Of a stretch of 64,000 bases of DNA, positions 11,479-22,733 are shown piece after piece. The notes beneath the pieces are model-generated. The model worked only from the letters and a program-made list of their open reading frames with translations, was not told where the DNA came from and did no database searches. This DNA comes from Gellertiella hungarica (lineage in GTDB: Bacteria; Pseudomonadota; Alphaproteobacteria; Rhizobiales; Rhizobiaceae). Numbering within the stretch: position 1 is the stretch's first letter; each line of letters opens with the position of its first letter. The position numbers and the translations under genes are program-made. The DNA is taken from the NCBI RefSeq assembly GCF_014197145.1, contig NZ_JACIEZ010000004.1:124001-188000 (forward strand), read 5' to 3'.

Positions 11479-11506
11479 CCGGCGACTTCCAATAGGAAGC
11501 CGCCGG
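11479..11506 (-). terminator. Rho-independent terminator of the mdh-suc-lpdA run
   Basis: A hairpin with arms CCGGCGACTTCC and GGAAGCCGCCGG (one mismatch) and loop AATA. On the minus strand it is followed by TTTTATTG. It lies 36 bases past the lpdA stop and ahead of the cytochrome b561 gene. Confidence 0.85.
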
Positions 11507-11542
11507 GAACGGTTTACGAAAATTTAATATGGAGACGGGGTC

Positions 11543-12949
11543 TTACATGTGGATCGGCTTGAAGAAGGTGGCGAGGGCCGCCTCCTTGACCGCTTCCGAC
11601 ATGGTGGGATGGGCGTGGCACGTCCTTGCGAGATCTTCAGAAGATCCGCCGAACTCCATCAGAACCGCGGCCTCATGGATCATCTCCCCTGCGCCGAAGC
11701 CGAGGATGTGTACGCCGAGGACGCGATCCGTTGCCTGATCGGCCAGGATCTTCACCAGGCCATCGGTCACCTGCATGGCGCGGGCGCGGCCGTTGGCCGT
11801 GAAGGGGAATTTGCCGACCTTGTAGGCAACCCCGGCAGCCTTGAGCTCTTCCTCTGTCTTGCCAACGGAGGCGACTTCTGGCTGCGTATAGACGACGCCG
11901 GGGATGACATCGTAATTCACATGTCCGTGCTGGCCGGCCAGGATCTCGGCCAGAGCCACACCTTCGTCCTCGGCCTTGTGGGCAAGCATCGGGCCACGCA
12001 CGACGTCTCCGATCGCATAGATGCCGGCGACGCTGGTTTCGAAGTGGGAACCGATCTCGACGCGGCCGCGATTGTCGAGCTTGACGCCGGCTTCTTCCAG
12101 GCCAAGGCCTGCAGTGAACGGCTTGCGACCGGTCGCCACAAGAACGACGTCGGCATCGAGCGTCTGGGCGTCTCCGCCCTTCACGGGCTCGAACGTGACC
12201 TTCGCGCCCGATGCACCCTTTTCAACCGCAGTAACCTTGGCGCCGAGCTTGAAGTCGATTCCCTGCTTGCCCATGATGCGCTGGAACTGCTTGGAGATTT
12301 CCGCATCCATTCCGCCGAGAATCGTATCGAGATACTCCACGACGGTTACCTTGGCGCCGAGGCGTGCCCATACGGAGCCGAGCTCCAGGCCGATGACGCC
12401 ACCGCCCACGACGACCAGCGACTGGGGAACCTTCTCGAGTGCGATCGCGCCCGTCGACGATACGATCACCTTTTCGTCGATCTCGACGGGAACACCGGGA
12501 ATGCCTGCGACGTCGGAACCCGTGGCGATGACGATGTTCTTGGCCTCGATCTCCTGAACCTCGCCCTGCTCGTTCGTTACCGCGACCTTTCCGGCGGAAA
12601 CGATCCTGCCGGTGCCGTGGAAGGTATCGATCTTGTTCTTCTTGAACAGGAACCCGACGCCGTCGACATTTGCCTTCACGACGCTGTTCTTGTGGCCCAT
12701 CATTTTCTCGAGGTTGAGCACAGGCTTCGCCACCTCAATGCCGAGGCTATCCATGCCGTGGTTGACATGGGCGAACATTTCCGAGGCGTGGAGCAGAGCC
12801 TTGGACGGAATGCATCCGACATTCAGGCAGGTGCCGCCATGGGTCGCCCGCTTTTCGACAACCGCCGTCTTGAGGCCCAGCTGGGAAGCCTTGATTGCGC
12901 ACACATAGCCGCCGGGACCCGTGCCGATGACAACCACATCATATGCCAT
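11543..12949 (-). CDS. lpdA: Dihydrolipoyl dehydrogenase (E3)
   Basis: FAD-dependent E3 subunit that reoxidises dihydrolipoyl groups with NAD+, shared by 2-oxo acid dehydrogenase complexes. The 468 residues include the FAD-binding GTGPGGY near the N-terminus, the redox pair in CLNVGC (residues 41-46), an NAD-binding [12 protein letters not shown], and the C-terminal active-site CHAHPTMSE. It starts at ATG 12949, 20 bases after the SDR gene. As the last gene of the run containing sucA and sucB it is most likely the E3 of the 2-oxoglutarate dehydrogenase complex. Confidence 0.97.
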   Translation of the reverse strand: MAYDVVVIGTGPGGYVCAIKASQLGLKTAVVEKRATHGGTCLNVGCIPSKALLHASEMFAHVNHGMDSLGIEVAKPVLNLEKMMGHKNSVVKANVDGVGFLFKKNKIDTFHGTGRIVSAGKVAVTNEQGEVQEIEAKNIVIATGSDVAGIPGVPVEIDEKVIVSSTGAIALEKVPQSLVVVGGGVIGLELGSVWARLGAKVTVVEYLDTILGGMDAEISKQFQRIMGKQGIDFKLGAKVTAVEKGASGAKVTFEPVKGGDAQTLDADVVLVATGRKPFTAGLGLEEAGVKLDNRGRVEIGSHFETSVAGIYAIGDVVRGPMLAHKAEDEGVALAEILAGQHGHVNYDVIPGVVYTQPEVASVGKTEEELKAAGVAYKVGKFPFTANGRARAMQVTDGLVKILADQATDRVLGVHILGFGAGEMIHEAAVLMEFGGSSEDLARTCHAHPTMSEAVKEAALATFFKPIHM

Positions 12950-12969
12950 GGATATTGCCTCCTCGGCGG

Positions 12970-13719
12970 CTAACGGCCGCCGCTTACATTGAGAATGGCA
13001 CCCGTGATGTAGGATGCCTGGGGTGAAAGCAGGAATAGAACGGCGTCGGCGATCTCCTCCGCCGTCCCTGCCCGCTGCATGGGAATGAGTGGCACCATAT
13101 CCCGAGCCCGGTCCGGCAATCCGCCGGACGCGTGGATGTCGGTGTCAATGACGCCAGGGCGGATGGCGTTCACGCGGACGCCTTCCGTTGCGACTTCACG
13201 GGCAAGCCCGACCGTGAGCGTATCGATAGCGGCCTTCGAGGCCGCGTAGTCCACATATTGCCCCGGAGAGCCGAGGACGGCGGCCATGGACGACATGTTG
13301 ACGATCGTTCCCCCTTGCCCGCCATGGCGGGTCGAAAGACGCCTCACCGCCTCGCGCGCGGCGATGACTGCGCCTAGGGTGTTTATTCGAAACATGCGCT
13401 CGAGCCGCTCATCGGACATCTCGTCAAGTCGCGCCGTCTGATCAACAATGCCGGCATTGTTGACAAATCCATCCAGCCGACCGAAATCGCGGACAACCTC
13501 GTGGAAAAGGGCAAGGATGGCAGAAGGTTCACCCATGTCTGCGGCATAGGCTTTCGCATTGCCACCTGCGGACCGAATGTCCGACACGACCCGCGCCGCG
13601 GCCTCGGATTCCCGCAGATAGTTGACGGCGACCTGCCACCCTTCGCGGGCTGCCTTGAGGGCAACCGCACGACCGATGCCACGGCTACCGCCTGTGATGA
13701 GGAGCACGGGGCCTGTCAT
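12970..13719 (-). CDS. SDR family oxidoreductase
   Basis: A 249-residue classical short-chain dehydrogenase/reductase. It has the cofactor motif TGGSRGIG near residue 10, the NNAG motif, a catalytic Ser (NMSSM) and YAASK, and a C-terminal [10 protein letters not shown]. The open frame extends upstream, but I chose the ATG at 13717-13719: AAGGA lies 9 bases before it and it overlaps the stop of the secreted-protein gene (ATGA). The substrate is unknown. Its place between sucB and lpdA puts it in the TCA-cycle transcript, but nothing in the sequence ties it to that chemistry. Confidence 0.85.
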   Translation of the reverse strand: MTGPVLLITGGSRGIGRAVALKAAREGWQVAVNYLRESEAAARVVSDIRSAGGNAKAYAADMGEPSAILALFHEVVRDFGRLDGFVNNAGIVDQTARLDEMSDERLERMFRINTLGAVIAAREAVRRLSTRHGGQGGTIVNMSSMAAVLGSPGQYVDYAASKAAIDTLTVGLAREVATEGVRVNAIRPGVIDTDIHASGGLPDRARDMVPLIPMQRAGTAEEIADAVLFLLSPQASYITGAILNVSGGR

Positions 13720-14207
13720 GGGCGACATTCCTTGAACTGGAACGAGTCGGAGACCTCCGGCAGCCGATACTTGCCGGAGAGAGGAGATGCGGCGAGAGCA
13801 GGTCCTAGCCCGGCGAAAAGAACCGACGAGGCGGCGTCCCCACGTCCGGGCCCGAGATTGGCTGCCCGACTGTCCTTGGCGATCCCGTAGACATAGCCTT
13901 CGAACCCGGTGCAAGCGCGGATATCGTCACTCGTGACATCGCCATCCGGGCAGCCTTTCATGATCCGGGCAACGGTGCGGGTCGGGGCCTCGGTCTCCAT
14001 CACCAGCCCCTCCAATGCCATATCCCCGGTCTTCAGCGCGAAGAGATGCGTGACTGCGGCAGCATCGGCATCCACTTTTTCAAAGGAAAGGGTATAGTCT
14101 CCCGACACGGACTGGTAGACAGCGCGCTCCTGCGGGCATTCCGCAGCAAATGCACCGGTAAATCCCAGGGATGACAATGCCAGTGCTGCGGTTCTAAGCC
14201 TCATCAT
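13716..14207 (-). CDS. Secreted protein of unknown function
   Basis: A 163-residue protein with a clear signal peptide (RLRTAALALSSLGFTGAFA, then AECPQ). The mature part has four cysteines (AECP, KGCP, RACTG, KECRP), which could form two disulfides in the periplasm. I do not recognise the family. It starts 4 bases after the MAPEG stop and its TGA overlaps the SDR start, so all three are probably co-translated. Two adjacent ATG codons (14205-14207 and 14202-14204) are possible starts. Confidence 0.7.
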   Translation of the reverse strand: MMRLRTAALALSSLGFTGAFAAECPQERAVYQSVSGDYTLSFEKVDADAAAVTHLFALKTGDMALEGLVMETEAPTRTVARIMKGCPDGDVTSDDIRACTGFEGYVYGIAKDSRAANLGPGRGDAASSVLFAGLGPALAASPLSGKYRLPEVSDSFQFKECRP

Positions 14208-14210
14208 CGT

Positions 14211-14603
14211 TCACAATCCGAAGGCACCGAGCAGCATCATGCCGAGGCCCGCCAGAGAGGCCATCCAGATGGCGGAACGGCCATAACCCAAACCGAAGAT
14301 GTAAGCGGGCAGATAGAGCGCACGGGCAATCAGCCAGAGCCACGCTCCCCATTGGGTCAGGAAACCGGAATGGCCTGAAAGACTGGTCGCAAGAACCAGC
14401 GCGAGAAAGAGCGGATAGGTTTCGAGAAAATTGCGGAAGGCACGGATGCCCCTCCCGGCCATGAGACCCGGCTCGGGATCATTGTCCCGGTTTGCATTCT
14501 CCTGCCCGTAGCCGATCTGGCGCCGCAGGAGTGAACCGTGGACCATCAGATAGACGAATGCCAACACGACGCTCAACAGGAGAACGTTCAGTTCCTGGGT
14601 CAT
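14211..14603 (-). CDS. MAPEG family membrane protein
   Basis: A 130-residue membrane protein with about four helices. The segment RAFRNFLETYPLFLALVL and the later RALYLPAYIFGLG match the MAPEG superfamily (membrane-associated proteins in eicosanoid and glutathione metabolism). Bacterial members are largely uncharacterised. The ATG at 14601-14603 was chosen for the AAGGA about 7 bases upstream. It follows sucB by 72 bases on the same strand. Confidence 0.82.
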   Translation of the reverse strand: MTQELNVLLLSVVLAFVYLMVHGSLLRRQIGYGQENANRDNDPEPGLMAGRGIRAFRNFLETYPLFLALVLATSLSGHSGFLTQWGAWLWLIARALYLPAYIFGLGYGRSAIWMASLAGLGMMLLGAFGL

Positions 14604-14675
14604 TCGCTTTCCTTTTCTCTGTCTAATCCAGGGCGGAAAGGGCACCTGTCGAAGGTGCCCTCAAGCCGGTTCCGA

Positions 14676-15902
14676 TCAAAGATCGAGGACGAGACGCTCC
14701 GGATCCTCGAGGCTTTCCTTCACGCGCACGAGGAAGGTTACGGCTTCCTTTCCGTCGACGATGCGGTGATCGTAGGAAAGGGCGAGATACATCATCGGCC
14801 GGATCACGACCTGGCCGCCGATGGCTACCGGGCGATCCTGAATCTTGTGCATGCCGAGAATGCCCGACTGCGGCGCATTGAGGATCGGCGAGGACATCAG
14901 CGAACCATAGACACCACCGTTGGAGATGGTGAAGGTTCCGCCCTGCATGTCCGCCATGGACAGCGCGCCATCACGGGCAAGCTTGCCGAGACGGCCGATT
15001 TCCTTTTCGATGCCGGCAATCGACAGCTGGTCGGCGTCGCGAACGATCGGAACGACAAGACCCTTGTCGGTACCCACGGCCACGCCGATGTGGCAGTAGT
15101 TCTTGTAGATGATGTCCGTACCGTCGATCTCGGCGTTTACGGCGGGCAGTTCCTTCAGGGCATGCGTCACAGCCTTCGTGAAGAAGCCCATGAAGCCCAG
15201 CTTCACGCCGTGCTTCTTCTCGAAAATGTCCTTGTAGCGATTGCGCAGGTCCATCACCGCGCTCATGTCCACCTCGTTGTAGGTGGTCAGCATGGCGGCT
15301 GTATTCTGTGCATCCTTGAGGCGCTTGGCGATCGTCTGCCGAAGACGGGTCATCTTGACCCGTTCTTCACGTGCCGCGTCCTCGACGGCGGACGGTGCAC
15401 GGGGAGCGGCAGGTGCAGCAGGGGCTGCGGCCGGGGCGGACGGGCCCTTCGCGATCGCTGCGATCACATCGCCCTTCAGCACCTGACCACGCTTGCCCGA
15501 CCCCTCGACATCGGCAGCCGAGACGTTGTTATCGGCCATCAGCTTGGCGGCGGCAGGCGCAGCCGGCATGGCGGCGGCCGGGGCCGGAACCGGGGCGGGC
15601 GCGGCGGCAGCCACCGGCTGCGCGGCCGGTGCCGGTGCGGCGGCCGGAGCAGCGCTCGCGGCGGCACCTTCGGCGATCTGACCAAGCAGGGCACCGAGAC
15701 CCACGGTCTCGCCAGCCTGCGCCGTGATTTCGGCAAGCGTTCCCGCAGCAGGTGCCGGGACTTCGATGGAAACCTTGTCGGTCTCCAGTTCAAGCAGGGG
15801 CTCATCGGCTTTCACCGTATCGCCCACCTTCTTGAACCACTTTCCAACGGTGGCTTCGCTGACGGATTCGCCGAGGGTGGGAACGCGGATTTCTGTCGCC
15901 AT
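14676..15902 (-). CDS. sucB: Dihydrolipoyllysine succinyltransferase (E2 of 2-oxoglutarate dehydrogenase)
   Basis: E2 core of the 2-oxoglutarate dehydrogenase complex; it transfers the succinyl group from its lipoyl arm to CoA. The 408 residues show an N-terminal lipoyl domain with the lipoylated Lys in ETDKVSIEV (about 43), a long Ala/Pro-rich linker (about 80-120), a peripheral-subunit-binding domain ([21 protein letters not shown]), a second linker, and the catalytic domain with the active-site [10 protein letters not shown] near the C-terminus. Also called odhB. It lies downstream of sucA with the small YciI-like gene between. Confidence 0.97.
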   Translation of the reverse strand: MATEIRVPTLGESVSEATVGKWFKKVGDTVKADEPLLELETDKVSIEVPAPAAGTLAEITAQAGETVGLGALLGQIAEGAAASAAPAAAPAPAAQPVAAAAPAPVPAPAAAMPAAPAAAKLMADNNVSAADVEGSGKRGQVLKGDVIAAIAKGPSAPAAAPAAPAAPRAPSAVEDAAREERVKMTRLRQTIAKRLKDAQNTAAMLTTYNEVDMSAVMDLRNRYKDIFEKKHGVKLGFMGFFTKAVTHALKELPAVNAEIDGTDIIYKNYCHIGVAVGTDKGLVVPIVRDADQLSIAGIEKEIGRLGKLARDGALSMADMQGGTFTISNGGVYGSLMSSPILNAPQSGILGMHKIQDRPVAIGGQVVIRPMMYLALSYDHRIVDGKEAVTFLVRVKESLEDPERLVLDL

Positions 15903-15947
15903 GGTGTAGGTTCCTGACTGGGTTAAAGCGTTTCGAAGCGGGCGTCC

Positions 15948-16250
15948 TCACGCCTGCCTGAGGATAAGGGATGGTATCGGGAAGATGTCGTAGCCAAAGC
16001 CAAGCCCGGCACGGATGACCGGATCGTCATCCGCCAGCAATCTTGCGGCTGCCGGGTCTGCACAATCGACGATTGCCATGCCGAAGGGGCCTGCCGGATC
16101 GAAGACGGGACCGACGGCGATTGCCAACCGGTCCTCCGCCTTGCTCTTCCAGTAGACCGAATGCTCGGCCATCGCCGCCAGTTCTTCCCCGGATGCATCA
16201 CCGGGAAAGCTGGGACGAGGGCCGCTGAGCTTCAGCATGAAGAAGGCCAT
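15948..16250 (-). CDS. YciI-like dimeric alpha/beta-barrel protein
   Basis: A 100-residue soluble protein resembling the YciI family (ferredoxin-like alpha/beta barrel). It shows a central strand-helix pattern SVYWKSKAEDRLAIAVGPVFDPAGPFGMAIVD, cut here after GPVFDP for the key GPxxDP turn, and an acidic stretch ADDDPVIRAGL that parallels the ADDPF segment of YciI proteins. It starts 3 bases after the sucA stop and precedes sucB by 45 bases, so it is embedded in the 2-oxoglutarate dehydrogenase genes. Function unknown; a second YciI-like gene is at 30038-30331. Confidence 0.75.
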   Translation of the reverse strand: MAFFMLKLSGPRPSFPGDASGEELAAMAEHSVYWKSKAEDRLAIAVGPVFDPAGPFGMAIVDCADPAAARLLADDDPVIRAGLGFGYDIFPIPSLILRQA

Positions 16251-16253
16251 GGT

Positions 16254-19250
16254 TCAGCCCCCGAGCGCGTCTTCGAGGAAGGCCGCAAGCTGGGCGAGAT
16301 GCTTGGACATCAGGCCCGTTGCCGGGGAGGCTGCTGCCGGACGGCCGGTATAGCGCACGCGCTGGTACTTGGCGTCGATATGGGCAAGCACCCATTCCAG
16401 ATAGGGATCGATGAAGGACCATGCGCCCATGTTCTTGGGCTCTTCCTGGCACCACACCATTTCCGCATTCCGGAAGCGGGACAGCTCGTTGATAAGCGCC
16501 TTTGCCGGGAACGGGTAAAGCTGCTCGATGCGAAGCAGGTAGATATCATCGATGCCACGCTTTTCGCGCTCTTCGAAGAGATCGTAGTAGACCTTGCCGG
16601 TGCACATGACCACGCGGCGGATCTTGTTGTCCTTCTGGAGCTTGATGGGGCTGTCCTTGATGACTTCCGCATCATCCCAGAGCAGACGGTGGAACGAGCT
16701 TTCGCCAGCAAGTTCGGCAAGGCTGGACACGGCGCGCTTGTGCCGCAGAAGCGACTTAGGCGTCATCATGATCAGCGGCTTGCGGAAGTCCCGCTTCATC
16801 TGCCGGCGCAGGATGTGGAAGTAGTTTGCCGGCGTCGTGACGTTGGCAACCTGCATGTTGTCTTCGGCGCAAAGCTGGAGGAAGCGCTCCAGACGGGCCG
16901 AGGAGTGCTCCGGGCCCTGGCCTTCATAGCCGTGTGGCAGCAGGCACACGAGGCCGGACATGCGCAGCCACTTGCGTTCGCCTGACGAGATGAACTGGTC
17001 GAATACGACCTGCGCACCATTGGCGAAGTCGCCGAACTGGGCTTCCCAGAGGGTCAGTGCGTTCGGGCGGGCTAGCGAGTAGCCATACTCGAAGCCGAGC
17101 ACGGCCTCTTCCGAGAGCATCGAGTTGATGACCTCGTAGCGAGCCTGGGTGGGCGAGAGATTGGCGAGCGGAATGTAGCGCGCCTCGGTCTCCTGGTCGT
17201 AGAGAACAGAATGGCGCTGGGAGAAGGTACCGCGCTCGCAATCCTGGCCGGACAGGCGAATCTTGACGCCATCGAGGCAGAGAGAACCGAAGGCAAGGGC
17301 TTCGGCCATGGCCCAGTCGATCCCCTCGCCGGTCGCGATCATTTGTGCGCGGTTGTCCATGAAACGCTGGAGCGTCTTGTGGATGTTGAAACCCGCGGGC
17401 ACCTCGGAGATCTTGCGGCCGATTTCCTTCAGCGTCTTCATCGGAACCGCGGTTTTCCCGCGGCGCTGTTCGTCGGCATTGTCGGCAACGCGCAGCCCGG
17501 CCCACTGGCCGTCAAGCCAGTCGGCCTTGTTCGGCTTGTAGGACTGGCCGGCTTCGAACTCCTGCTCGAGATGGGCGCGCCAGTCGGCCTTCATCTTTTC
17601 ATATTCGCCTTCGGAAATCAGGCCTTCCGAGATCAGTCGGTCCGCATAGATCTGCGAGACCGGCTTGTGGCCCCGGATCACCTTGTACATCTTCGGCTGG
17701 GTGAATGCGGGCTCATCGCCCTCGTTGTGGCCGAACCGGCGATAGCAGAACATGTCTACCACGACCGGCTTGTGGAACTTCATGCGGAATTCGGTCGCGA
17801 CCTTCGCGGCATAGACGACTGCTTCCGGATCGTCGCCGTTGACGTGGAAGATCGGCGCTTCGATCATTTTTGCCACATCGGACGGATAGGGCGAGGAGCG
17901 CGAGAAGGCCGGGTTCGTGGTGAAACCGATCTGGTTGTTGATGATGAAATGCATCGTGCCTGCAACACGGTGACCGCGCAGACCCGAGAGACCGAGAATT
18001 TCAGCCACCACACCTTGGCCGGCGAAAGCCGCATCGCCATGGATCAGCAGCGGCAGGACCTTGGAGCGCTCGCGCAGGGGGATGATATCGCCTTCGAAGA
18101 CCTTGGCCAGCATGTCCTGCTTGGCGCGCGCCTTGCCCATCACGACGGGGTTGACGATTTCGAGATGCGACGGGTTCGCCGTCAGCGACAGATGCACCTT
18201 GTTGCCGTCGAATTCACGGTCCGAGGAAGCACCGAGATGGTACTTCACGTCGCCGGAACCTTCCACTTCGTCCGGCTTGAAGGAGCCGCCCTTGAATTCG
18301 TGGAAGATGGCGCGGTGCGGCTTGCCCATGACCTGCGACAGCACGTTGAGACGTCCGCGATGCGCCATCCCGAGGACGATCTCCATGAGACCTTCCGAGC
18401 CCCCGCGCTTGATGATCTGCTCGAGGGCGGGAATGAGGGATTCGCCGCCGTCGAGGCCGAAGCGCTTGGTGCCCTTGTACTTCACGTCGATGAACTGCTC
18501 GAAGCCTTCTGCCTCGACCAGTTTCTGCAGGATGGCCTTCTTGCCCTGGGCGGTGAAGGTTACACCCTTGTCGGGGCCTTCGATGCGCTCCTGGATCCAG
18601 GCCTTCTCTTCCGGGTTGGAGATGTGCATGAACTCGACGCCCAGCGTCGAGCAATATGTCCGCTCCAGGATTTCCTTCATCTCGCGGATGGTGGCGTATT
18701 CAAGCCCCAGCACATTATCGATGAAGATCTTGCGGTCCCAGTCCTTTTCCTCGAACCCGTAGGTCTGCGGGGACAGTTCGCTGTAATCCTCGAGGGGATC
18801 TGCAAGACCGAGGGGGTCCAGGCGGGCGTGCAGGTGGCCGCGCATGCGGTAGGCGCGGATCATCATGATGGCGCGAACGGAATCGCGGGTCGCCTGCAGC
18901 ACGTCGGTCTGGTTGACGGGCGCGCCGGCGCTGACAGCCGCAGCCTCGGCCTTTGCCTGCACCTTCTTCCCGATTTCCTTCTCGACCGTACCCCAGTCGC
19001 CGTCGAGCGCCGAAACCAGCTCGTTCTTGGGCGCGATCGGCCAGTTCGAGCGCTGCCAGGAGGCGCCCTCGGCTGCCTTTTTCACGTCGGCCGGATTGTC
19101 GTCCAGGGCCTTGAAGAAAGCGCGCCACTCTTCAGCGACGGAAGAGGGATTATCCTGATAGCGCGCGTAAAGCTGGTCAATATAGGCGGCGTTGGCCCCG
19201 TCAAGAAACGAGGTGATCTGAAACTGCTCGTTGGCTTCCTGCCTTGCCAT
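16254..19250 (-). CDS. sucA: 2-oxoglutarate dehydrogenase E1 component
   Basis: Thiamine-diphosphate-dependent E1 that decarboxylates 2-oxoglutarate and loads the succinyl unit on lipoyl-E2. The 998 residues match the family length. Visible signatures are the N-terminal E2-binding helix (SFLDGANAAYIDQLYARYQ), HRGRLNVL, the thiamine-binding GDAAFAGQGVVAE, NNQIGFTT, and the transketolase-like C-terminal half with LPHGYEGQGPEHSSARLERFLQ (split here as LPHGYEGQGPEHSS). Also called odhA. It follows sucD by 182 bases, with a strong hairpin in the gap. Confidence 0.98.
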   Translation of the reverse strand: MARQEANEQFQITSFLDGANAAYIDQLYARYQDNPSSVAEEWRAFFKALDDNPADVKKAAEGASWQRSNWPIAPKNELVSALDGDWGTVEKEIGKKVQAKAEAAAVSAGAPVNQTDVLQATRDSVRAIMMIRAYRMRGHLHARLDPLGLADPLEDYSELSPQTYGFEEKDWDRKIFIDNVLGLEYATIREMKEILERTYCSTLGVEFMHISNPEEKAWIQERIEGPDKGVTFTAQGKKAILQKLVEAEGFEQFIDVKYKGTKRFGLDGGESLIPALEQIIKRGGSEGLMEIVLGMAHRGRLNVLSQVMGKPHRAIFHEFKGGSFKPDEVEGSGDVKYHLGASSDREFDGNKVHLSLTANPSHLEIVNPVVMGKARAKQDMLAKVFEGDIIPLRERSKVLPLLIHGDAAFAGQGVVAEILGLSGLRGHRVAGTMHFIINNQIGFTTNPAFSRSSPYPSDVAKMIEAPIFHVNGDDPEAVVYAAKVATEFRMKFHKPVVVDMFCYRRFGHNEGDEPAFTQPKMYKVIRGHKPVSQIYADRLISEGLISEGEYEKMKADWRAHLEQEFEAGQSYKPNKADWLDGQWAGLRVADNADEQRRGKTAVPMKTLKEIGRKISEVPAGFNIHKTLQRFMDNRAQMIATGEGIDWAMAEALAFGSLCLDGVKIRLSGQDCERGTFSQRHSVLYDQETEARYIPLANLSPTQARYEVINSMLSEEAVLGFEYGYSLARPNALTLWEAQFGDFANGAQVVFDQFISSGERKWLRMSGLVCLLPHGYEGQGPEHSSARLERFLQLCAEDNMQVANVTTPANYFHILRRQMKRDFRKPLIMMTPKSLLRHKRAVSSLAELAGESSFHRLLWDDAEVIKDSPIKLQKDNKIRRVVMCTGKVYYDLFEEREKRGIDDIYLLRIEQLYPFPAKALINELSRFRNAEMVWCQEEPKNMGAWSFIDPYLEWVLAHIDAKYQRVRYTGRPAAASPATGLMSKHLAQLAAFLEDALGG

Positions 19251-19374
19251 GATGTTCCGCGGGTTTCGCCCGCCTCCTTGGGTTGGTTACGTCTGCCGTG
19301 CCGGAGCCTGTTGCCCCCGCACCGCCCGGCCGTCCGGTTGGACTTCCTGTCAACCGCCTCTCGAAATGCCGATA

Positions 19375-19415
19375 CCGGGCGCGGAAACCTCCATGAGGTT
19401 CCGCGCCCGGCCTTT
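19375..19415 (+). terminator. Strong hairpin between sucD and sucA with a plus-strand T run
   Basis: The arms are CCGGGCGCGGAAACCTC (19375-19391) and GAGGTTCCGCGCCCGG (19395-19410), with one bulged A and a 3-base loop. On the plus strand CCTTTTTG follows. The neighbouring genes are on the minus strand, where the hairpin is followed by TATCGG and has no T run. It may therefore attenuate or stabilise the sucD/sucA message, or stop antisense transcription. Confidence 0.6.
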
Positions 19416-19432
19416 TTGAATTTGCTTCCCGC

Positions 19433-20335
19433 TCAGCCCTTGAGGACTTCGACGAGGGTCTTGCCAAGACGGGCCGGCGACGGCGACACGCGAATGCCGG
19501 CCGCTTCCATCGCCGCGATCTTCGATTCCGCATCGCCCTTGCCGCCGGAAACCACGGCACCGGCATGGCCCATGGTGCGGCCCTTCGGTGCAGTGCGGCC
19601 CGCGATGAAGCCGGCCATCGGCTTCTTGCGGCCGCGCTTGGCCTCATCGATCAGGAACTGGGCTGCGTCTTCTTCCGCCGAGCCACCGATTTCGCCGATC
19701 ATGATGATCGACTGCGTGGCCTCGTCTGCCAGGAACAGCTCGAGCACGTCGATGAACTCGGTGCCCTTCACCGGATCGCCGCCGATGCCGACGGCAGTGG
19801 TCTGGCCCAGACCTTCGTTTGAAGTCTGGAACACCGCTTCATAGGTCAGCGTTCCCGAGCGAGAGACAATGCCGACCGAACCCTTGCGGAAGATCGATCC
19901 CGGCATGATGCCGATCTTGCATTCTTCCGGGGTGAGGATGCCGGGGCAGTTCGGACCGAGCAGGCGCGACTTCGACTTGTCGAGCTTCGCCTTCACCCGA
20001 ACCATGTCCATGACCGGGATGCCCTCGGTGATGCAGGTGATGAAGGGAATTTCTGCTTCGATGGCTTCGATGATCGCATCGGCAGCGCCTGCCGGCGGAA
20101 CGTAGATAACGGTGGCGTCTGCGCCCGTCTTTTCCTTGCCTTCGGCAACCGAGGCAAAGATCGGAAGCGTTTCGCCCTTCGAGCCGGTCCAGGTCTCGCC
20201 ACCCTTTTTCGGGTGGATGCCGCCGACCATCTGCGTACCATAATAGGCAAGCGCCTGCTCGGTGTGGAAAGTCCCGGTCTTGCCGGTCAGGCCCTGAACG
20301 AGGACCTTGGTGTTCTTATTTACAAGAATCGACAT
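19433..20335 (-). CDS. sucD: Succinyl-CoA synthetase subunit alpha
   Basis: Alpha subunit of succinyl-CoA ligase, which interconverts succinyl-CoA and succinate with substrate-level phosphorylation. The 300 residues have the N-terminal CoA-binding [14 protein letters not shown], the [11 protein letters not shown] motif, the SRSGTLTYE loop, and the phosphorylated His in [12 protein letters not shown]. It starts 18 bases after sucC and is clearly co-transcribed with it. Confidence 0.98.
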   Translation of the reverse strand: MSILVNKNTKVLVQGLTGKTGTFHTEQALAYYGTQMVGGIHPKKGGETWTGSKGETLPIFASVAEGKEKTGADATVIYVPPAGAADAIIEAIEAEIPFITCITEGIPVMDMVRVKAKLDKSKSRLLGPNCPGILTPEECKIGIMPGSIFRKGSVGIVSRSGTLTYEAVFQTSNEGLGQTTAVGIGGDPVKGTEFIDVLELFLADEATQSIIMIGEIGGSAEEDAAQFLIDEAKRGRKKPMAGFIAGRTAPKGRTMGHAGAVVSGGKGDAESKIAAMEAAGIRVSPSPARLGKTLVEVLKG

Positions 20336-20353
20336 TGGGTTCCGGTCCTTCCG

Positions 20354-21547
<1,194 letters not shown>

Positions 21548-21584
21548 GGGATGATCCCTTCAATCTCGAAAAAGGCCGGCAGGC

Positions 21585-22705
<1,121 letters not shown>

Positions 22706-22733
22706 TTTATTTGCGATAACGGGCTGAGAAATA

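Noticed and set aside
17211-19844. 877-codon plus-strand open frame opposite sucA and sucD
   Set aside because: Its product has no recognisable motif, and it covers two genes with full family signatures on the other strand.
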